Shown here piece by piece: positions 60,489-64,000 of a stretch of 64,000 bases of DNA. A program made the position numbers and the translations under genes. The notes beneath the pieces are model-generated. The model worked only from the letters and a program-made list of their open reading frames with translations, was not told where the DNA came from and ran no database searches. The stretch is from an uncultured Acetatifactor sp. (GTDB taxonomy: Bacteria; Bacillota; Clostridia; Lachnospirales; Lachnospiraceae): positions 3,090 to 67,089 of the forward strand of contig CAJUAH010000025.1 in the NCBI GenBank assembly GCA_910584375.1, in the 5' to 3' direction. The stretch's first letter is position 1; each line of letters starts with the position of its first letter.

Positions 60489-60519
60489 TTGATTTCTGCC
60501 CTGGAATATGGTATATAAT
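60489..60519 (+). promoter_or_regulatory. Promoter of the structured-RNA/Rpn unit
   Basis: TTGATT (60489-60494), a 19-bp spacer and TATAAT (60514-60519). It lies just before the candidate structured RNA, in the 415-base gap 60339-60753. Confidence 0.5.
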
Positions 60520-60525
60520 AGTTGT

Positions 60526-60632
60526 GGCGATACACTTTCCCGGATATGTCCGATATCCGAAGGTGAGGCGTTAAATCTGCGTGACGCATATCGCCGATTG
60601 AGGAACTGTAGAACCAATTCTCTGACAGTTCC
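60526..60632 (+). ncRNA. Candidate structured RNA ahead of the Rpn gene
   Basis: GGCGATA (60526-60532) pairs with TATCGCC (60589-60595) and encloses CGGATAT/ATATCCG (60541-60547/60553-60559) and GCGT/ACGC (60568-60571/60584-60587). A further 8-bp stem GGAACTGT/ACAGTTCC follows (60602-60609/60625-60632). This is a multi-branched layout downstream of a promoter. It does not match a riboswitch class that I can recall. It may be an RNA of its own or the 5' leader of the Rpn gene, whose ATG is 122 bases further on. Confidence 0.5.
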
Positions 60633-60753
60633 GAGTACTTCTGGTGCGGCAGTAACAGGCCGTCTATATAAGCAATACAGGATTACTGTCCTTATTTTTC
60701 CCTTGTAAATATAGATAAATAAAACTGCCGCGGCAGGGAAAGGGAGGAAAAGG

Positions 60754-61674
60754 ATGACATTTGAAGAAAAGAAAGAACGGGTGGAGGGATTTCGCCCCAT
60801 CGACGACGTATTTTTTGAGGTACTCGCCGACGACAGGGAGGTATGCCAGGAGATTCTGCGGACGATTCTGGAGGACAAGGCGCTGATCGTGGAGGAAGTG
60901 ATTGTCCAGCGGAGTCTGAAAAATATTTACGGGCGGTCTGTAAGGCTGGACGCTCTGTGCATTCTCGGAGATGGCGCAAAGTGCAATATCGAGGTACAGC
61001 GAGCCCATTCCGACGACCATCTGAAGAGAGCGCGGTTTAATGCCGCAAGTATTGTGACAAAAAACACGGAGCCGGGGGAGCGTTTTGAGAATGTGCCCCG
61101 GGTGATTATCGTGTATATCTCGGAGAGGGATTTTTTGGGATATGGACAGACAATCTATCATATCGACAAGGTGATTCGGGAGAATGGGGAGCCGATCGAC
61201 GACGGATTGCAGGAGGTATTTGTCAACACCTGCATAGACGACGGGACGGAAATAGCGGATCTGATGAGGTGTTTTATGCAGCAGGAAGTGCATAATCCGC
61301 GCTTTCCCAAGCTGTCCTCCCGCGTACATTACCTGAAAGAGCAGGAAGGAGGCGTGTCTGCGATGTGTGAGATCATGGAAAAATACATGGAGGAGGCGAA
61401 AGCCGCCGGGATTAAGGAGGGCAAAGAGGCTGGAATCAAAGAGGGCAAGGCCGCCGGAATCAAGGAAGGCAAGGCCGCCGGAATCAAGGAGGGCAAGGCC
61501 GCCGGAATCAAAGAGGGTAAGGCTGCCGGAATTAAGGAAGGCGAGGCCGTTGCCGTGAGGCAGGCAATCCGCAGGATGATAAAGAAAGGGTTTGACAGGC
61601 AGACAATACTGGATCTGGGCTATACGGAGTCTGAATACGAGGAGGCCAGGGAGTTCATGTCAGAGTCTGTATGA
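60754..61674 (+). CDS. Rpn-family nuclease / transposase-like protein
   Basis: The 306-residue product has a PD-(D/E)XK-like core: FRPIDDVFFEVLADDREVCQ, RLDALCILGD and CNIEVQRAHSDDHLKRARF, the Asp...Glu-x-Gln layout of Rpn recombination-promoting nucleases. A tail of six AGIKEGKA repeats follows, then a C-terminal helix RQTILDLGYTESEYEEAREF. Related genes are numerous in Lachnospiraceae. It may act in horizontal exchange or in defence. AAGGGAGGAAAAGG precedes the ATG. Confidence 0.9.
   Translation: MTFEEKKERVEGFRPIDDVFFEVLADDREVCQEILRTILEDKALIVEEVIVQRSLKNIYGRSVRLDALCILGDGAKCNIEVQRAHSDDHLKRARFNAASIVTKNTEPGERFENVPRVIIVYISERDFLGYGQTIYHIDKVIRENGEPIDDGLQEVFVNTCIDDGTEIADLMRCFMQQEVHNPRFPKLSSRVHYLKEQEGGVSAMCEIMEKYMEEAKAAGIKEGKEAGIKEGKAAGIKEGKAAGIKEGKAAGIKEGKAAGIKEGEAVAVRQAIRRMIKKGFDRQTILDLGYTESEYEEAREFMSESV
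61402..61545 (+). repeat. Six 24-bp tandem repeats (AGIKEGKA)
   Basis: Six in-frame 24-base units encode AAGIKEGK with small changes (EAGIKEGK, AAGIKEGE). The translated repeat is a charged helix. Unit number could vary by slippage. Confidence 0.92.
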
Positions 61675-61686
61675 GAATGAGGTAAA

Positions 61687-61719
61687 AGAGGGCTCTCCTT
61701 GTGGAAAGCCCTCTTTTTT
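61687..61719. terminator. Terminator between Rpn and cotJC
   Basis: AGAGGGCT (61687-61694) and AGCCCTCT (61707-61714) pair and are followed by TTTTTT. It lies between convergent genes and may serve both. Confidence 0.9.
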
Positions 61720-61733
61720 GGTGTTCCGATACT

Positions 61734-62390
61734 TTAGCAGTCACATCCGCAGTCGCATCCGGGCGCGTTTACAGGGGTGTCGTTACAGTCCTTGCAGCGG
61801 TCAAATCCCGGGTTGAAAGCGTAGAAGTTCTTGCTGTCAAGCTTATCCTGAGTGATGCGCAGAGCTTCACCGAATCTCTGGAAGTGAACGATTTCGCGCT
61901 CTCTCAAGAACTGGATTGGGGCGCATACGTCAGGATCGTCTACCAGGCGCAGTATATTGTCGTAGGTACTGCGGGCTTTCTGCTCGGCCGCCATATCTTC
62001 AAACAGATCAGTGATAATATCTCCCTTAGACTGGAACTCGCAGGCGTTGAAGGGGATACCGCCCGCCGCCTGGGGCCAGATTCCCAGCGTGTGATCCACA
62101 TAGTATTTGTCAAAACCGCTCTTTTGGATCTCCTCCATACACAGGTTACGGGTCAACTGGAACACGATAGCGCCGATGATCTCCAGATGGCCCAGTTCCT
62201 CCGTACCGATATCATTGAGCAATCCGGCCACTTCCTTATAGGGGGTGGCAAATTTCTGGGACAGATACCGCATACTGGCGGCCAGTTCGCCGTCGGGTCC
62301 ACCGAACTGGGAGATGATGGCCTGTGCCAGTTGGGCGTTGGGTTCCTTGATATTTACAGGAAATTGCAGTCTGCGTTCATAACTCCACAT
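61734..62390 (-). CDS. cotJC: Spore coat protein CotJC (manganese catalase family)
   Basis: The 218-residue product has the ferritin-like metal ligands of manganese catalases (ELAASMRYLSQKFATPYKEV; GTEELGHLEIIGAI; DLFEDMAAEQKARSTYDNIL; REREIVHFQRFGEAL). It ends in a Cys-rich tail (CDCGCDC). In spore coats CotJC may detoxify peroxide. AAGGAGAG lies 8 bases upstream of the ATG. It follows cotJB by 3 bases, as in the Bacillus cotJABC operon. Confidence 0.95.
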   Translation of the reverse strand: MWSYERRLQFPVNIKEPNAQLAQAIISQFGGPDGELAASMRYLSQKFATPYKEVAGLLNDIGTEELGHLEIIGAIVFQLTRNLCMEEIQKSGFDKYYVDHTLGIWPQAAGGIPFNACEFQSKGDIITDLFEDMAAEQKARSTYDNILRLVDDPDVCAPIQFLREREIVHFQRFGEALRITQDKLDSKNFYAFNPGFDRCKDCNDTPVNAPGCDCGCDC

Positions 62391-62393
62391 AGA

Positions 62394-62651
62394 TTAACAC
62401 TCTCCTTCCCATGGAAGAGGAGCGGCGCCCCATCTCCATTCTTTGTTTGATTCCGCCAGATCCTTGGTGAGAGGGAAATGCCTCATGGAAAAATCCCGGC
62501 TCATCTTGTTCTTGATTCTGGCATAGTGGTTGAAGTATTCCATGGCCTCCTGGTCAAAGGGGTGGGTGTCCAGATACAGGGTCAGATCCACCAGCACAAA
62601 GTCCACGATGCTGATATCGTTTAGCATACGCATTCCTTCCTGACTCAGCAT
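62394..62651 (-). CDS. cotJB: Spore coat protein CotJB
   Basis: The 85-residue product has the family core VDFVLVDLTLYLDTHPFDQE and ends WRWGAAPLPWEGEC. The start overlaps the cotJA stop (ATGCTGA), with AAGGAG 9-10 bases upstream; internal Met codons at residues 7 and 9 are alternatives. It belongs to the CotJB family, required for coat assembly with CotJA and CotJC. Confidence 0.92.
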   Translation of the reverse strand: MLSQEGMRMLNDISIVDFVLVDLTLYLDTHPFDQEAMEYFNHYARIKNKMSRDFSMRHFPLTKDLAESNKEWRWGAAPLPWEGEC

Positions 62652-62818
62652 TTCACACATCTCCTTCCTGTAAACGGTTTATTCAGCTCCGGAAAGATGG
62701 TCCCATCGCGGAAACCCTCTTCCAGATTGTCACAGATTTTGTTAAACTGTTGCCAGGGCACATAGGCCATGCCCACCGGAAATTTATCACAGTTGCCGTC
62801 AAAGCCAAAATCTTTCAT
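62645..62818 (-). CDS. cotJA: Spore coat associated protein CotJA
   Basis: The 57-residue product (FPVGMAYVPWQQFNKICDNL, then GTIFPELNKPFTG) matches CotJA: the MAYVPWQ and FPELxKPF blocks are characteristic. It is the first gene of cotJABC on the minus strand. AAAGGAG lies 5-6 bases upstream. It had to be read directly, as its short length hides it. Confidence 0.93.
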   Translation of the reverse strand: MKDFGFDGNCDKFPVGMAYVPWQQFNKICDNLEEGFRDGTIFPELNKPFTGRRCVKC

Positions 62819-62855
62819 GGTACTCCTTTCATATTTTGCAGGGTTGGTTGATATT

Positions 62856-62863
62856 ATTGTATG
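62856..62863 (-). promoter_or_regulatory. Sigma-E-like -10 element ahead of cotJA
   Basis: On the minus strand CATACAAT (62863-62856) matches the sigma-E -10 consensus; cotJ is under sigma-E in Bacillus. The expected -35 is not obvious, so the call is tentative. Confidence 0.4.
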
Positions 62864-62890
62864 ATGCGGAGAAATATTTGTGCAGGGCTA

Positions 62891-62920
62891 TTGACCGTGG
62901 GCTTTTAGATAGTTTATAAT
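62891..62920 (+). promoter_or_regulatory. Promoter of the pyrophosphatase gene
   Basis: TTGACC (62891-62896), an 18-bp spacer and TATAAT (62915-62920), 51 bases ahead of the ATG. Confidence 0.75.
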
Positions 62921-62970
62921 AAATAACCGAACCGGACGGCAGATGAAACGGTATAGGAGGAGGGCATGAG

Positions 62971-63531
62971 ATGAGTGAAACAAAACAGATAAACGGCAGT
63001 ATCTGGCACAGTATCAGCACCAGCCGGATCAAGCCCACGGATTTTATCTGTGTGATCGAGATTTCAAAGGGAAGCAAAAATAAATATGAGCTGGACAAAG
63101 AGACGGGTTTTCTGATTCTGGACAGGATCCTGCACACCTCCACCCACTATCCGGCCAATTATGGCTTTATCCCCCGTACATACGGCGACGACGGCGATCC
63201 TCTGGACGTGCTGCTTTTGTGTTCCGAGTCGGTGCAGCCCCTGACATTGGTGCGGGCCTATCCCATCGGCGTGATCTCCATGCTGGATAACGGCAAGAAT
63301 GATGAGAAGATCATCGCGGTGCCATTCAACGATCCCAACTACAACGGCTATCGGGACATTGCCGAGCTGCCGCCCCATCTGATGGAGGAGATCCGGCATT
63401 TCTTTACCGTGTATAAGGCGCTGGAAAAAAAGACCACAGCCGTGAACGAGCAAGGGGGAAAAGAAGAGGCGGTTCAGGTCATAGAGAAGTGCCTGAACAA
63501 CTATATAGATACCTTTGTAAAGGGTTGGTGA
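62971..63531 (+). CDS. ppa: Inorganic pyrophosphatase, family I
   Basis: The 186-residue product has the family-I motifs: ISKGSKNKYELDKETG (substrate Lys residues), HYPANYGFIPRTYGDDGDPL (the metal-binding DDGDPLD block), AVPFNDPNY and HFFTVYKALE. It hydrolyses pyrophosphate to phosphate to drive biosynthesis. Length is typical. AGGAGG lies about 11 bases upstream of the ATG. Confidence 0.96.
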   Translation: MSETKQINGSIWHSISTSRIKPTDFICVIEISKGSKNKYELDKETGFLILDRILHTSTHYPANYGFIPRTYGDDGDPLDVLLLCSESVQPLTLVRAYPIGVISMLDNGKNDEKIIAVPFNDPNYNGYRDIAELPPHLMEEIRHFFTVYKALEKKTTAVNEQGGKEEAVQVIEKCLNNYIDTFVKGW

Positions 63532-63548
63532 AAACAGGCAAGATGTGG

Positions 63549-63586
63549 ACAGGCTTTCCGGGTATTAAACGGCAAGGCCTGTTTTT
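63549..63586 (+). terminator. Terminator after ppa
   Basis: ACAGGC (63549-63554) pairs with GCCTGT (63577-63582), followed by TTTTT. Confidence 0.7.
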
Positions 63587-63713
63587 GCGTGAATGCGGCA
63601 ACTTCCGGTTGCATACCCTGGAAAAAATTGTACGTCCAGGTTGGTTTTCATCGTCGGGATTAGATGGTATACTTATATCATATTTCATATCAATACAGGA
63701 GGATAAGGACACA

Positions 63714-63842
63714 ATGGGTTTTTCGGAAAAAATCTATACGCTTCGTACCCAGACGGGTATGTCCCAGGCGGCATTCGCAGAGAAATTGCAGGTCAGCAGA
63801 CAGACTGTGTCAAAATGGGAATTGGGAGTTTCCCGCAGTTAA
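63714..63842 (+). pseudogene. Truncated Xre-family regulator
   Basis: The 42-residue frame (FSEKIYTLRTQTGMSQAAFA, then EKLQVSRQTVSKWELGVSRS) is the N-terminal half of a standard HTH_3 domain and then stops. Family members continue with a second half (PEIDKLIAISD type). No frame after the stop restores it, so the gene is broken or cut by a rearrangement. CAGGAGGATAAGG lies upstream and a TATACT at 63668-63673 precedes it. Confidence 0.65.
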
Positions 63843-63907
63843 AGATACCACACCACAACCCCGCTTGCTTTTGCTCGATAGATACAGCCAGAGGACTGGA
63901 TAACAAG

Positions 63908-63946
63908 AAAAGGCGATATGCGCCCCGTAGAGGGGTGGCGTATCGC
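63908..63946 (-). terminator. Hairpin at the right edge, probable minus-strand terminator
   Basis: GCGATA (63913-63918) and CCCC (63923-63926) pair with TATCGC (63941-63946) and GGGG (63932-63935); on the minus strand CTTTTCTTG follows. It would end a minus-strand gene that lies to the right of the window. Confidence 0.45.
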
Positions 63947-64000
63947 TGTCGGACAGCGAATTGAGGGAGACACAAACAGCAAATTATTTTTCCGACATTT

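Noticed and set aside
1..64000. tRNA or rRNA genes
   Set aside because: I saw no cloverleaf with conserved TTCGANTC arm and no rRNA-like sequence.

Overview
The window looks like chromosome of a spore-forming gut-type Clostridia (Lachnospiraceae-like, Bacillota) carrying the right-hand part of a mobile element. The clues are strong AGGAGG ribosome sites, TTGACA/TATAAT promoters, sporulation genes (spoVAF, cotJABC), Clostridia-type protein families (DUF6273, Api92-like, AlkZ-related, Rpn nuclease) and GerA-family genes.

Region 1, about 1-21.4 kb: a dense block of about fifty mostly small genes, all on the + strand, with little space and many 1-4 base overlaps. It opens with an origin-like sequence (two abutting DnaA boxes, an AT-rich stretch, three AGAAATC repeats spaced 12 bp). 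Recognisable products are an Api92-like protein, a DUF3846-like protein, an HNH endonuclease, an Xre regulator, a Rha-like regulator, an adenine methylase, a DUF6273/C-type-lectin-like protein, a ParB-like protein, a PD-(D/E)XK-like protein, an ASCH-like protein, a Gp37/Gp68 (DUF5131) protein, a PAPS-reductase-like protein and an HhH protein. No integrase, terminase, capsid or conjugation gene is present, so this is the replication/early-type module of a phage, phage-plasmid or ICE whose other parts lie to the left. A duplicated promoter-operator (331-404 and 10045-10118) and related CTCGCA palindromes ahead of gene blocks suggest one shared regulator.

Region 2, 21.6-43 kb: GC-richer chromosome. 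It holds an orphan solute-binding lipoprotein (-), a two-sensor EAL phosphodiesterase and a chemoreceptor. A seven-gene operon follows: a membrane protein, an ABC ATPase and permease, a Gly/Gln-repeat membrane protein, MoxR, DUF58 and a 1517-residue protein with three VWA domains. Next is a minus-strand set of an AlkZ-related protein and small membrane proteins or lipoproteins (DUF2752, DUF4190-like, zinc-ribbon/TM2, DUF4870-like).

Region 3, 43.1-46.4 kb: an AT-rich three-gene island with its own promoter. It encodes a nitrilase-fold protein with an extra N-terminal region, a winged-helix protein and an all-helical protein. This is my best candidate for an undescribed system.

Region 4, 46.4-64 kb: spoVAF; a metallophosphatase fused to a ProX/YbaK tRNA-editing domain; a LytTR regulator, an Xre/TPR regulator, a soluble GHKL kinase and two exporter-type ABC proteins; a divergent Xre regulator and Ser/Thr kinase followed by a secreted LysM protein; an Rpn-type nuclease preceded by a candidate structured RNA; cotJC-cotJB-cotJA (-); inorganic pyrophosphatase; and a truncated Xre gene at the right edge.
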